Position numbers and translations under genes: made by a program. This document shows, piece by piece, positions 11,805 to 22,334 of a DNA stretch of 64,000 nt. The notes under the pieces are model-generated. The model saw nothing but the letters and a program-made list of their open reading frames with translations. It did not search any database and had not been told where the DNA came from. The stretch is from Siphonodentalium dalli (lineage: Eukaryota; Mollusca; Scaphopoda; Gadilida; Siphonodentaliidae): NCBI GenBank assembly GCA_032622095.1, contig CP136062.1, forward strand, positions 152,576,875 to 152,640,874, given 5' to 3'. Positions within the stretch are counted from its first letter, which is position 1. Every line of letters begins with the position of its first letter.

Positions 11805-12295
11805 ATGTGGTGCCAGGTGTGGTTTTAGGCGCCAGAAACGTACGTGTGTTTCACGAAAACCCGAACGCACACGGACGGGGTCCGCGGCAACAAATAATAA
11901 CCGCTATTAACCTCCAAAATTCCAGAATTACAATGTTCTACGTGCAATAACAGTCCATTCAATCCTAACTTACTGTGGCCCTCGGAACAATAAGAACTGA
12001 TTACACATTTGTAGCGGACCTACCAAGGACTATATTTGCGAAGAAACAAGGGCGAATCACCAACCCAAGCTTGGCAATTAACCTCGAAACCCGTCGAATA
12101 TGTTTGCCGCGAATGAAGCTAACAGACCGGATCATAGTATACCTGACCGTCCATGTGGTGCATTTAGTGGCCTAAACAGTACGGGGGTTTCACGAAAGCC
12201 CACACATACATGGATTGGGACTGTTTGCCGCACAGGAGTGCCGCCATTAAACCCCAATATGTCAGAATTGCAATGCCTTCGTATAATACATTGAT
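11805..12295. repeat. Two diverged copies of a ~140-bp repeat, ~345 bp apart
   Basis: The segment near 11808-11950 and the segment near 12150-12300 share, in order, CATGTGGTGC, GTTTCACGAAA, a CGG-rich middle, TTAA(A)CC and AGAATTnCAATG. Identity is around two-thirds by eye. They may be pieces of a longer unit of about 345 bp. Frames in the region are short and unrecognised. Confidence 0.5.
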
Positions 12296-12908
12296 ACACA
12301 ACGCGGACCTCGTGAGGCCCCTTACCACTAATAACTGCACATATATATATATCCAATTGGTACCTCTACTCAAGATTTCCAAATATTGGTGATAATTTCC
12401 TGCCTCGCGTTCCCTGATGACCATTTCAGACCAAAGTTTGACCATAGGTACATGTATAAACATATGTTGTCTAAAAACAAAAACATTCCCCATTAATTAC
12501 TGGTAGGAGCAAATTGGTCTCATTCGCCCACAATGAAAGTGAACAGAGCAAATTAAAGTTTAAAATATACTTCGTCGGTATATATTTGATTAACCGTGGT
12601 AAGTAGGGGCGGAATAGAAATAGGTAATATTGACTTCTTTTAATCATTTCTGCTTGTTTCGTGGTTAGAATCCCAGATTAAGTTCGCGACAAAGATTCAT
12701 ATAGAACATTATTCAAACTCAGTTTGTATCAAATTGTATCGAAATGCTAATAGCACAATGTCTGAGATACTTGATTGTTCAGCAATAAGAAAAATACTAA
12801 GCAAAATGATATCACCAGCCGAATGATACAAAACTTGATTAAGAACAAATTATTAAGCCATTTTGTTGGGCCATCTTGGGAACGGATCGCCAACGTGTAG
12901 GTAGCATA

Positions 12909-13111
12909 CTATATGTACCATATCATCACAAATATGTATACATTTGTACACAAGTTATTAAATATATTCTCTCAAAAATGCGGATAAAATTGACCAGGGC
13001 CAATTGTACTATATGTACCATATATCATCACAAATATGTATACATTTGTACACAAGTTATTATATATATTCTCTCTAAAATGCGGATAAAATAGACTAGG
13101 GCCAATTGTAC
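12909..13111. repeat. 100-bp tandem duplication
   Basis: Two adjacent copies (starting 12909 and 13009) both begin CTATATGTACCATAT, run through CACAAATATGTATACATTTG and end GGGCCAATTGTAC. They differ by only a handful of changes, so the duplication is fairly recent. Confidence 0.9.
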
Positions 13112-14483
13112 AACGGTGGCCATGTTGGAAACCATCGTGTCTGGTGTCTATACGGCCACGCATTTTCATTCTAACATTCTTAAGTCGGTGACGGAATATA
13201 ATGAGAAGAATAGTTCCAAAAAATCTATACACTCTGGCCAATATACTCTCTTCATATTAAACGAGGACGTTGGTTCACGCCGGAACACAACTTCAACGTT
13301 GAGAGAAAAAAGCGACAATTACCACTTCTGAATGTTAAACATTAAACAGAACATTCTAGTTTGATTACTAAGTGTTCTTAATCACGGTTTGTACACGTAT
13401 ATGTATGGAATAACGCATACTTGTAGGTCGAACTGATCCGATGATAGTGTCGCCGTGAGATGGCGTTTTGTCCCCACCTAGGGTTAATTTTTTACGGCTA
13501 CTCATTATATCTCTACATATTTATATAGCGAAATGTTCGTAGGAAATTTTAGTATCAGTAGCAATAAAATTTGCCTATAATTCGTGTGGTTATGGTACAC
13601 TTTTCTCGCTCATATTTATGAAATGCGCTGGAAATTTCGAAGAACAAAATCAGTAAATGTCATTCTATCACAACCATGATGATAATATACTATCAATTTT
13701 GGCAACGGTTATTCCACTAGTTTATGATGGTAACGAAAATAGACTATAGTACTGGGCTAATGTATCTATCACCACGGGAGCATGAAGAATTAGGCTAATC
13801 GGTCAGTCTCACTTCATTTAAAACAGCGAAACATGTACATGTGCATCAGCTACTTTACATTATTAATGACGAATGGTGATTCTCCCCAGATCAAAACAGA
13901 ATGTTCGGCGGACCACATCGAATAACATGATACACTGCTATAATTGTACCGTGAAATTAGAGACATAATGGGAACGGTTGGATCGATAATTGTTTACGGT
14001 CTGTCCGTTAACTGATTTGCAGCAAAACCGTGAGTTACTTACGGTCTGTTCGTTCTTGACAGTACAATAGAACCGTGGATTAAATATACAGACTTATAAC
14101 TGTCCAAGATAGAGAATTAATCAAGCGAAGGGGCTCCTAATTTCAATATTTACCAAACAATTGTTCTTCTATAACACATTATCATGGTGTGGGTGCCGCT
14201 TCTTACGAGGAAATAGAAAAAAATGAACTTAAAAAATAACAGATTTTCCATGTTTTCATTTTGTTTTTGACATGCAATTATCGCTGCGACCCAACGCGTC
14301 ATTTAATACTTTTGGTGATTTAATGGTTTTAATGTTGAAAGATATATATATTCCCTTATGCACCGTCCCTATATACGTGCCTGCTCTATACATCATGGTA
14401 GTTAGTATACATGCATACACATCTTTGTCGCACATATACTGCTTGTAACCGATTGGTATAGACGGTGCCTATTGTAAAGTTTA
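13112..14483. other. Non-coding, nothing recognised
   Basis: No supportable frame. A phrase ACGGTCTGT(C/T)CGTT occurs twice (about 13996 and 14041), followed in each case by an ACCGTG motif, indicating a small local duplication of about 45 bp. Confidence 0.35.
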
Positions 14484-15001
14484 GTTAATGAGACTATATG
14501 TCCGCTGTGCAATAAAAGACACATTGGAGATGAACTACACTATTTATTAGAATGTGAATGTTTATGTGAGGCCAGACATGGCCTCTTGTCTAGCAAATAT
14601 ATCAGCATAGAACATGCAACTATTGATATTTTAGACGACATTCTGAATTTGGAAGATGTGGATTGCCTGCGCAGACTATGTTCATTCATACGACTGATAA
14701 ATCTTAAGTTAAATGATATTGACTAATATGCAGTTTGTTGTTGTTGTGGTTGTTGTTGTTGTTGTTGAATATAACGATGATAATGGTACTGGCGATTGTG
14801 ACGACGAGTAGACGAAGACGTTAACGTGATGACAACGAAGACGGTGATACTGATGACGACTACCATGATGTTGATAATAATGACGGTGATGGGAAGTTCG
14901 TGTATATATTGTACAAATACTGCAAAATTCTCAATCTTTTGTATATATTTTCTACTTGTATCTCAATATCTTTTTGATAATTGAATAAACGTATTATTAT
15001 T
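14484..15001 (+). pseudogene. LINE 3' end (RT C-terminal zinc knuckle and 3' UTR)
   Basis: Without a start codon, a plus-strand frame reads ETICPLCNKRHIGDELHYLL then ECECL and continues to a stop near 14727. C-x2-C...GDE-x-H-x4-C is the cysteine/histidine motif that ends the reverse-transcriptase ORF of CR1/jockey-type LINEs. The following stretch has a GTTGTT run (14739-14768) and ends in AATAAACG followed by a short TTA repeat (14984-15001), which fits a LINE 3' tail. Everything upstream of the knuckle is missing, as usual for a 5'-truncated insertion. Confidence 0.75.
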
Positions 15002-15506
15002 AGGAGTGTTTTGTGATTTTGTTAGATTTATGGTGCTTTTCATCGAGTTTACCTGGCATTTCATCAGGATGGTTATTTTAAACACTTCACGACGTCAGTC
15101 GGCCTTATCCTATTTTCACAGTTTTTTTTCAAGCTTTGGGGGTAGTCCTCAATTGAGGGGGAGGGGGTTTCAGAAATTGAAAAAGAAAAAAAACTTGCGT
15201 TCCATGGTGGTGGGTTCCAAAATTTAAAAATCCAAAAATTTAAACCTGAAGTTTCATCCTGCCCACCCCTGTGTCGGCAGGGCATTAATTTAGAAAATGA
15301 TCACAGATAAAGCTATTAAATATTCAGAAATGTAAGTTGATTAGTATCTGAAAAATTCCCACACATGAATGGGAATTATTTAATACATTATGCCTCTATT
15401 TTCCCCGACATCATTTCATGCTGGGTCAAATAATAGGCCTTCTATGCAATATACACTTTTATTACTGAATAGGAGAACTGAATTGTTACAGCCGATTTTA
15501 TTAAAC
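15002..15506. other. 3' flank of the lectin exon, nothing recognised
   Basis: On the minus strand this lies downstream of the lectin stop codon and would contain its 3' UTR. I do not see a convincing polyadenylation signal tied to it. Confidence 0.3.
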
Positions 15507-15778
15507 TCAAAGTTGACAGACATAGGTGTGTATGCAGTTTACGTTAGCATATAACTGATCACAATCAAAGTCATTCATATAACCTGGAGATCCTCCCATA
15601 GTTACTGTTATGGTGAGACAGTGCTGGCCCCCGTCATTGTCACCCGCTCCTCCGTTATCCCAGTTATCTCCACCGTTGAATCCTGGTACAGTCCACAAGG
15701 GGGCACCATTTCTGTTCTTCCAGACGCCCTCTGCCACTTCATCTGATCCGTCAAGGTGATAAAACCATTTACCAGCGC
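15507..15778 (-). CDS. C-type lectin domain, C-terminal half (last exon)
   Basis: The minus strand has an acceptor (GACAG, AG at 15780-15779), then an open frame from 15778 to TGA at 15509-15507. It encodes about 89 residues. Features of the second half of a C-type lectin domain are present: a W-x-DGS-like strand (KWFYHLDGSDEV), a GG-containing loop (GFNGGDNW), a Cys in QHCLTITVTMGG, and the closing MNDFDCDQLYANVNCI, in which Asn-Asp, Cys and the final Cys match the W-N-D-x2-C...C pattern. The usual Trp of WND is Met. The galactose or mannose QPD/EPN tripeptide is not clear, so sugar specificity cannot be read. The N-terminal half is missing here. A matching exon lies at 44.9 kb on the same strand. 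Such proteins are usually secreted sugar-binding or immune lectins. Confidence 0.75.
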
Positions 15779-16764
15779 CTGTCAATTCACGGAATAATAA
15801 CCAGTTATGAAATGTTAATATTTCACTCTCTTCAAGTAGAAACAGAGAACAGGTAATACATTGTCTAGTCTAGAGCAAAACCGATTGGTAAATCACATAT
15901 TAACATCTAAAGTTGCAAGATACAAGATTATCAAAAAATCCATTCTAACAAAAAGAAACAATCTTGATGGCAACCAGCACATATATTTTAATAAAGAAAT
16001 AACTTGAACTGAGATGGGAAATAAATTTGAACTCAGAATCAAGTTGAAAACAGAGACACAGTTCTGGAAGACTATCAAAATTGAAAAACGGAAAACTGTT
16101 TCAATTAAAACAGACAATTGAATTATTATAGGCGCAAAATTAATGAAAATATTCATATGAATTACTGGGAGTTAGTCAGATTGACTCGTTCCTTCAATAG
16201 ATATGATGCAAAAACAAATTTGTTAACGGAAAGTTTATGTTCACTTCACGCGCGGTTATAGGGATATTAATCGACCGGCATTGTATTGCCGACGATCGAT
16301 ATCTATATTCATGAGCAGATTGTTGAATAATCTATAAAATTGAGCGATATATAAAAAGGTTAATAGAGGAAAGGTCTACTTGAGTGGAAACGAAAGTGTG
16401 TCAAACATTGACAAAGCATTCACGAGTATCGTGTTGTTTCGCCGTGCGAATGGTCATTACATATTTGAACAGGTAACACGTGACCAGTTCAGATGGCTAC
16501 ATTGAAGGTTTGACAGTATTCGTTTCAGCGATGCTGTAATTCAAAAGAAACGATATCCCAAAGTGGGTGCGTTCCGGTTATATAACTTATATCAAGAAAT
16601 ATATCACATTCTCGGAGCAGCTCCCTAATATATCTGTTAGCAAAACACATGACAATCAATTGACTCAACATTCAGGCTACTCGTTGTTGACCTTATTACG
16701 CTCCCCTGGGTGTATACTGCGAGGCTGTTCTGGCGATGTCAAATGAGCTATGTGGTAACTATGA
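15779..16764. other. Intronic or intergenic, nothing recognised
   Basis: If the two lectin exons belong together, this is intron. The minus-strand frame at 15893-16156 is hydrophobic by virtue of its AT-rich codons and has no homologue I can name. The plus strand here (NKFELRIKLKTETQFW-like) vaguely resembles LINE ORF1 text, but is too short to call. Confidence 0.3.
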
Positions 16765-16768
16765 TTAA

Positions 16769-17160
16769 CCCTTTACCCAACAGAAGGGCCCTGTGCCAAT
16801 GCATTCTCTTATATATGCGAGTCGACCATAGGTCGCCTCGCATATATAAGAGAATGCATTGGCTTAACACATTACAAATTATAAAATTGTTAAAGAATGT
16901 AAGAAAAAATGGTAAAAAGTGTTAAAAAAAGGTTTTTTTTAGGCCAATGCATTCTCTTATATATGCGAGGCGACCTATGGTCGACTCGCATATATAAGAG
17001 AATGCATTGGCACAGGGCATAACTGTAACTATCACAATGTGGTCAAGGAGCCGGTTCCAATGATATCCATATTTGTATGGTTCTATTGAGACAGTCCGAA
17101 GATATTTTAGGCTGTTGAAGCTTTATTTGGCCGGTTTTGGCCGGTTTGTTGGGTAAAGGG
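16769..17160. mobile_element. piggyBac-type MITE made of nested palindromes
   Basis: The element is 392 bp. TTAA at 16765-16768 is followed by CCCTTTACCCAACA, and the right end TGTTGGGTAAAGGG is followed by TTAA (17161-17164). Perfect 14-bp inverted ends starting CCC with a TTAA duplication are the piggyBac signature. Inside are two 69-bp palindromes (16795-16863 and 16943-17011). Each has 27-bp arms starting GCCAATGCATTCTCTTATAT around a GTCGACC/GGTCGC centre. The two palindromes are themselves reverse complements, separated by 79 bp of A-rich sequence, so the whole core can fold as two hairpins or one long one. A second copy lies at 46.3 kb in the opposite orientation, and a degenerate relative at 0.4-1.0 kb. 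There is no coding capacity. Confidence 0.9.
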
Positions 17161-17164
17161 TTAA

Positions 17165-18550
17165 TAGTGTGCTCTGTGTATTGCGTACCAGTTAGACTTT
17201 TGCAGGATGTATGCATTCGCAGATGTATCTTCTCGGATGTCTCATTGTTGCAGTATGTAACTTTTATGACCGTCTTAGTTGCCTTCGATATTAAGGTGTG
17301 GACAATGGCTGCCATTGGCTGGGCCACTCTTGTATGCACTCTGTCGATTCCGCAGAATGTAAGATCGGAAGCACACAGCGATATATTGGAAAATGCCATT
17401 CCCTTCTGAATATTCATATATTACCGATCGCTCATCTTCGATTTTGTGGTAGCGGTGACAATAAGTCTGTTCGCCTATATTCATATATTTGGAGGGTGCT
17501 GGCGGCTTTCCTCTTATTCCTAACATTTTCCGACTTTAATTTCGCCCTTGTTGACTTTGGAATACATACTTCAATGCGCAGATGAATGAGGTAATCAAGA
17601 ATGCTTCTTTAGCGATTTATGGTTCGGTTACTGGTTGCCAACATGTATTTGCGCATTAATTTTAGCGGTATTTGTCTGCATTCTATATTATTATCAGTAT
17701 AGTGGTTAACTACTGTGGTTTGTAAAAAATCAAAACAAACATAAAATGAAGGTTCGGTTAGGAAATACATAATACACAATAGTAAATATAATCATTCAAT
17801 CTTCGCTTGTTGATGTTATCGTAACAGTTACTATATCAAACAAAAAAGACTACTGTTTATCACAGAACTAATTTTAGAAGAAAAGCGTGATTTGTCTCAC
17901 TAATTATTCATCAGTTATCTATCAACAAGGTAGATTGTTCTTTTGGTTGGCTCTCTAAATAATTAATTCTTTAAAAACTGTTCATCCTCCCCACCCCACC
18001 ACATTTGACAGCAAAGTTAGCAAACACAAATTTAATAATCAAACAAGAAAACCACAGTAAGAAATGGTAACGCCATCAAGATCATATTATTAGGCATATA
18101 TAACATAAAATATACTGGTGTCATAAATGCACCACCTCAGAATTCCGTAAAAACTAATCCTTCAAAGTATTACAACAGCGTACGGCTTATCACTGAAGGT
18201 TTCTCATTCACCACACCAGAAAGCCTCGAAAAGCGGACCACAAATCTACTAATCGGATTAAATACACCACCGATATGATAAACGATGCATTGTGTTGCCG
18301 CAATAAAATCTTCCAAGAGTGACCCAGCCATTGTTCACACCAAAATATCGAAAGCAATTAACGCGGTCACAAAAGTTACATACTGCAACAATGAGACACA
18401 CGCGAAGTTACATACATACTGTAGAAAGTCTAACCGGTACACAATATAGCGAGTACATTTTAAATCATATTTGAGCCATACCTCCATGGACACGACCATA
18501 TCAGCCTCGCAGTTTACACCATAGACGGCGTAATAAAACTACATTTTGTA
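17165..18550. other. Non-coding, nothing recognised
   Basis: Short frames only. Between 17.2 and 18.5 kb some phrases (GTAACTTTTATGAC, GCAATATGTAAC and their complements, for example 17250 and 18370-18400) recur in inverted orientation, indicating old, diverged foldback sequence. Nothing can be named. Confidence 0.35.
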
Positions 18551-18559
18551 CATTTGTAT

Positions 18560-18725
18560 GTTTGTTCTTTTGTCGTTAGTAGTAAGGGCGGCCACTCTTG
18601 GCCACTCCGTTGCTAGACTGGCACACTGGTCCATGGGCCAGAGTGTCAGTCGACCAAGGGGTTGGCCCAGAGTGGTCGCCGAGGAGGGTGCACCAGAGTG
18701 CCATCGAGCAGCGCGTTTCCGGTGC
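18560..18725. repeat. Foldback minisatellite (GGCCACTCTGG family), copy 1
   Basis: Units of about 25-30 bp related to GGCCACTCTGG run up to a centre at CCATGG (18631-18636), beyond which the units read as their complement (GGGCCAGAGTG, GGCCCAGAGTGG). The array is thus a palindrome of minisatellite units. The same family with the same CCATGG centre occurs at 43.06-43.44 kb. Confidence 0.75.
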
Positions 18726-18768
18726 GGGCGAGCATGCGAGTTTTTGGCTCTAAATATTTCAAAACAAG

Positions 18769-18838
18769 ATGGATGACTGCGTGAAAAAACTCCTGAGCGA
18801 CTGGAAAATGGGACAAGACGTCGTAGATAGCTTTGCCG
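18769..18838 (+). CDS. Candidate first coding exon, unrecognised family
   Basis: An ATG in good context (AACAAGATGG) opens a frame MDDCVKKLLSDWKMGQDVVD plus SFAG, ending at a possible donor (GCCG/GTATAG, GT at 18839-18840). The helical, amphipathic W-x-M...V-V-x-x-F pattern resembles the start of a SAM-type helical domain, but this is impression only. A degraded inverted copy lies at 21.21-21.33 kb, where the frame is broken. No downstream exon was found. It may be a shared exon of a multicopy gene or of a mobile element. Confidence 0.3.
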
Positions 18839-18912
18839 GTATAGTATACCTTTGTTATAATTATTCTTTCTACGATACACTGATTATGTAGGCTTTATGT
18901 ATTGAATGTATA
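18799..18912. repeat. Left arm of ~115-bp inverted repeat around a LINE
   Basis: This segment (GACTGGAAAATGGGACAAGA through TACGATACACTGATTATGTA and AGGCTTTATGT) is the reverse complement of 21204-21326 with roughly one change in ten bases plus a 3-bp gap. Between the arms is the L2/CR1-type LINE. Confidence 0.88.
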
Positions 18913-18982
18913 TTTATTTATATTTTCCAAATTTTGAAGTTTACAAATTTACACAACTGCTGACGGCACTAATTTGACTAAA

Positions 18983-21214
18983 GTAGTAATAATAATAATA
19001 ATAATAATAATAGAGAACATTTATATAGCGCTTTTCCCAAAAGGCCCAAAGCGCTCGGCCACAACACAAGTTCACGCACAAATATGCAATATACAAGTGG
19101 GTCACGTAATAAACATATGCAGAACTAACAGGCATCACTCTCAGGGACGACGTTTCCATAGTTCCGATTTAAGTAATGTTTTAAAAGTGTCCATGGTATC
19201 GGCTTTCTTTGTGTCGGCCTGTAGCCCATTCCAGACGGACGGAGCATGATATTAAAATGATCGTCTTCCGTAGTTTTCCGAGTCACGTCTAGGAACAGCC
19301 ATCAGATTTAGATCTTCTGATCGCAATTCGCGCGGCGGAGAGTACATATTGAGAATAGAGTCAATATAAACCGGCAAAGGCTTTGTGATGTCATTTGAGA
19401 ATTTCTTATAACAAAAAGTGGCACATTTATAATCAATTCGAGTTTCAATTGGAAGATAGTGTAGTTTCGCGAGAAGAGGTGTGACGTGGTCAAATTTATG
19501 TTTTCGTAGAGCAATGCGACCCGAAATGTTAATTATTCTCTGCAGCTTTGCCAATTGATCTTGTGGCAGACCAGCGAATAGAGCATTGCAATAATCCAGT
19601 CGTGAAAATACAAATGAAGAGATCAAAGTCTTCATGGATTCTACCGACAGATGTGATCGCATATGAGAAATACGCCGAAGTTCCAGAAATAAGGACTTGC
19701 ACAGTGTGTTTATATGGGACTTCATGGACAGTCCTTTGTCTAAAATCACTCCTAAATTTTTGGCGTTATCTGAGAATTCGATGTCGGCGCTGCCAATGCG
19801 TAGGGAGGTGACCTTGATAGCTTTTAAACGCTGATCCGTACCACAAAACATTAGTTCAGTTTTGTTCTCGTTGATGTGAAGCTTGTTCACCTCCATCCAC
19901 TGTTTGACTTGCATCACCCCTGACTGCAAATGTGCGAGTTTTAAGTCTATATCGCACTGCTTAAAAGAAATGAACATCTGGGTATCATCAGCATACATGT
20001 GGTAGCTGATACCGTTACCAGCTATTATGCTTCCGAGAGGTTGTGTGTATGCCGAATATAAAACGGGTCCCAGAACTAACCCCTGTGGAACACCGTATCG
20101 AATAGATCGCGATTTCGAACACGCGTCACCAATCACCACAGTTTGCGTCCGACCAGTTAGATAAGAAGTGAACCAGGAGAGGACTGTGCCAGAAACTCCA
20201 AATGTATCTGACAAGCGTTGGGTGAGAATCTGATGGTCAATCGTATCGAATGCCGCTGAAAGGTCGAGGAATGCTATGGCGGAGACAAGGCCATCATCTG
20301 CGGCACACAGTAGATCGTTCGTGATGCGAATTAAAGCAGTTTCCGTACTGTGGTCCTTTCGATAAGCTGACTGAAATGGTTCGTTGAGATTGTTTTTATC
20401 CAGATGATTCCTTAATTGATACAGAACCATCCGCTCAAGAACTTTATAGACGAATGGAAGGTTGGATACCGGTCTGTAATTTTTTAGGACATTTTGATCC
20501 ATGTTCGCCTTCTTCAGAAGCGGTATGACAAGGGCCTCTTTAAAGTTTTGAGGCACGATGCCCTCCGTCATTGAAGAATTGATTAAATCCGCAATTGCGG
20601 GCGCTATTAAATCAATGTTTTGTATGAGGAGTTCGGTTGGAATAGGATCCAAAGCACACGTTGTGGGTGACATAAACTTCATAACTGTTATAACTTGCTC
20701 TGGTGTAACACGACTGAAACTATATAATCTCTCTCCAGTGAATTTAGCAAATTCGGCACACCCTGGTGTTTGATCTATGTCCTGCCTTAGCTGAGAAACT
20801 TTATCCTCAAAGAAAGAGGCGAAGATATCAGGCAGTTTATCAAGAGGTTGATCATTCGGGAGAACAGATTTATTCGTTTTGCCGACCATGGTATTTGTGA
20901 TGCTGAATAATGCCTTTGTTGATTTACATGCACTGTTGAATTTTGTCATTGTAATACTCTGATTTGGCCCGTTTAATGAGATCGATAACATGTTGGTTAG
21001 ACTGTGAATACATTTCACGATGAACTGTTAGTTGACTTTTTCTCCATTTACGTTCAGTTTGCCTCCGTTCGCGTTTAGCTTCCATGATCTCCTCTGTCAA
21101 CCAAGGAGCAGACGTCCTACTTTTAGCGGTGTGTGTTGTTAAAGGGGCGTGCTTATTTATGAGTGTGAGAAGTTTAGAATTTAAATCATTAGTCAGTTCA
21201 GCGCATTCATACAC
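18983..21214 (-). mobile_element. 5'-truncated L2/CR1-type LINE
   Basis: Reading on the minus strand, the endonuclease-RT linker starts at the edge of the right inverted repeat (about 21214). The RT follows. The 3' end is AAGCGCTATATAAATG, then TTCTC and a (TAA)n run on the plus strand (18983-19013). A GCGCTATATAAATG-type tail plus a short microsatellite is typical of L2/CR1-group LINEs. The endonuclease is absent. The insertion fills the loop of the inverted repeat 18799-18912/21204-21326. Confidence 0.85.
19140..21214 (-). pseudogene. LINE reverse transcriptase (ORF2 fragment), nearly intact
   Basis: The frame from 21214 carries the linker (INKHAPLTTHTAKSR, then APWLTEEIMEAKRERRQTER). One inserted base at about 20937 shifts the frame, after which 500-plus codons are open. 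RT motifs are complete: NYRPVSNLPFVYKVLERM, QSAYRKDHSTETALIR, FLDLSAAFDTIDH (first catalytic Asp), GVPQGLVLGPVLYSAYTQPL, and YADDTQMF (catalytic ADD). A single TAA (19252-19254) interrupts the C-terminal region, which continues in the same frame with APSVWNGLQAD and FKTLLKSEL to about 19140. So there is one frameshift and one stop in an otherwise well-preserved RT. This suggests moderate age. Confidence 0.92.
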
Positions 21215-21326
21215 TCAACACATAAAGCCTACATAATCAGTGTATCGTACAAAGAATAATTATAACAAAGGTGTGTTATACCGGCAAAGCTATTCACGAC
21301 GTCTTGCCCCATTTTACTTTCCAATC
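21204..21326. repeat. Right arm of ~115-bp inverted repeat around a LINE
   Basis: Reverse complement of 18799-18912. The frame corresponding to the exon-like sequence of the left arm is disrupted here by three added bases and substitutions. The LINE linker reads directly out of this arm. Confidence 0.88.
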
Positions 21327-21620
21327 AACGTTGGGTAAACTTTCCAATCAACAAATGTCATCCAACTCTACCCAACACCCAACAGTTCAATAAACGTAGA
21401 TAGGTGCTGTGGGCAATTAACGTTGGTTGGGTGTTGTGTGAAATTTCACCCAACACGTTGTATAATTAACATACAACCGTTGGTAGTAAATATATATGCA
21501 ACGTTGTGTAAAAGTGTATCCAACAAAATTGTCATGCAACTTTTCACACAACGTAGATAGGTGCTGTGGGCACACAACGGTTGGTTGACTGTTGGATAAC
21601 TTCTTATCCAACTGGATTTA
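21327..21620. repeat. CAACGTTGG-rich repeat with internal duplication
   Basis: The phrase ACGTAGATAGGTGCTGTGGG occurs at about 21393 and 21550, each time followed by an ACGTTGGTTGG/ACGGTTGGTTG stretch, giving a unit of about 156 bp. Phrases such as CCAACACCCAAC and GTTGGGTGTTG make internal inverted pairs. No coding sequence. Confidence 0.6.
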
Positions 21621-22334
21621 GGGTGTAGGGGTCGGGTTTGTCGCCTGCTCCGGGCAGGTCATTCGCTTCCATAATTGACTCCGACCGGAGGTGGTAACCA
21701 ATTTACACACCACTGGAATGCAAATACGATAGACAAGTAACACTATACCAACTACTTTGACACCAAAAGTATGCAATATGGTGTGCATTCCAACCGCGGC
21801 GACAATACACGCATGGTCGCATCATTGTGCACATATCCGAAAACAATAGGCCGCACGAAATTCACCCACGCCATTTACTTGGACCAATATCTCGGTGAAG
21901 GCGACAGTTATCTTGATTACTTGTTGATGATATGCCGATAAAAAGAATTCTTTGCTGACCTAGCGCGCTTTTATAATCCTGATGTCTGTTCGCTGACGTT
22001 GGTGTTGCCTGTTTCAACATTCAGAGATACGAATCGGACGTGTCCGTCGTAGGTGATTTATATAGTAATCAATTACATACATCATAATTAAGCGGAGTTT
22101 GAGCTTACTGGTTAGGGACACACATCAATTTTAAATATTGTCGCGGTCCGCCAATTCTTGCCACAGTCATGATGATGTCAATGAAAACTTAGAATCTGCT
22201 GAGTATTTTGGCTCTATATTTACAGCTGCATGTGCGATCATTTCAAAAATTGATAAATTGATTTCTTTCATGCAAAAAAGCAGGTCAAATTTGAATCTAT
22301 GTTCGGTCCGGTTTGGCGATAACTTTTTTCATGA
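21621..22334. other. Non-coding, nothing recognised
   Basis: No supportable gene. The plus-strand frame 22138-22338 has no recognisable domain and runs into the Helitron end. Confidence 0.35.

Noticed and set aside
12655-12700. Possible tRNA B box (TGGTTAGAATCCCAG)
   Set aside because: It is not a proper GGTTCRANNCC match, no A box lies upstream, and no cloverleaf can be drawn. I found no tRNA or rRNA gene in the window.
15893-16156. Hydrophobic 87-codon minus-strand frame resembling a membrane protein
   Set aside because: The hydrophobicity follows from AT-rich codons. There is no start context, conserved motif or plausible neighbour.
19548-19811. Plus-strand 87-codon frame opposite the LINE RT
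   Set aside because: Shadow of the minus-strand reverse-transcriptase frame.
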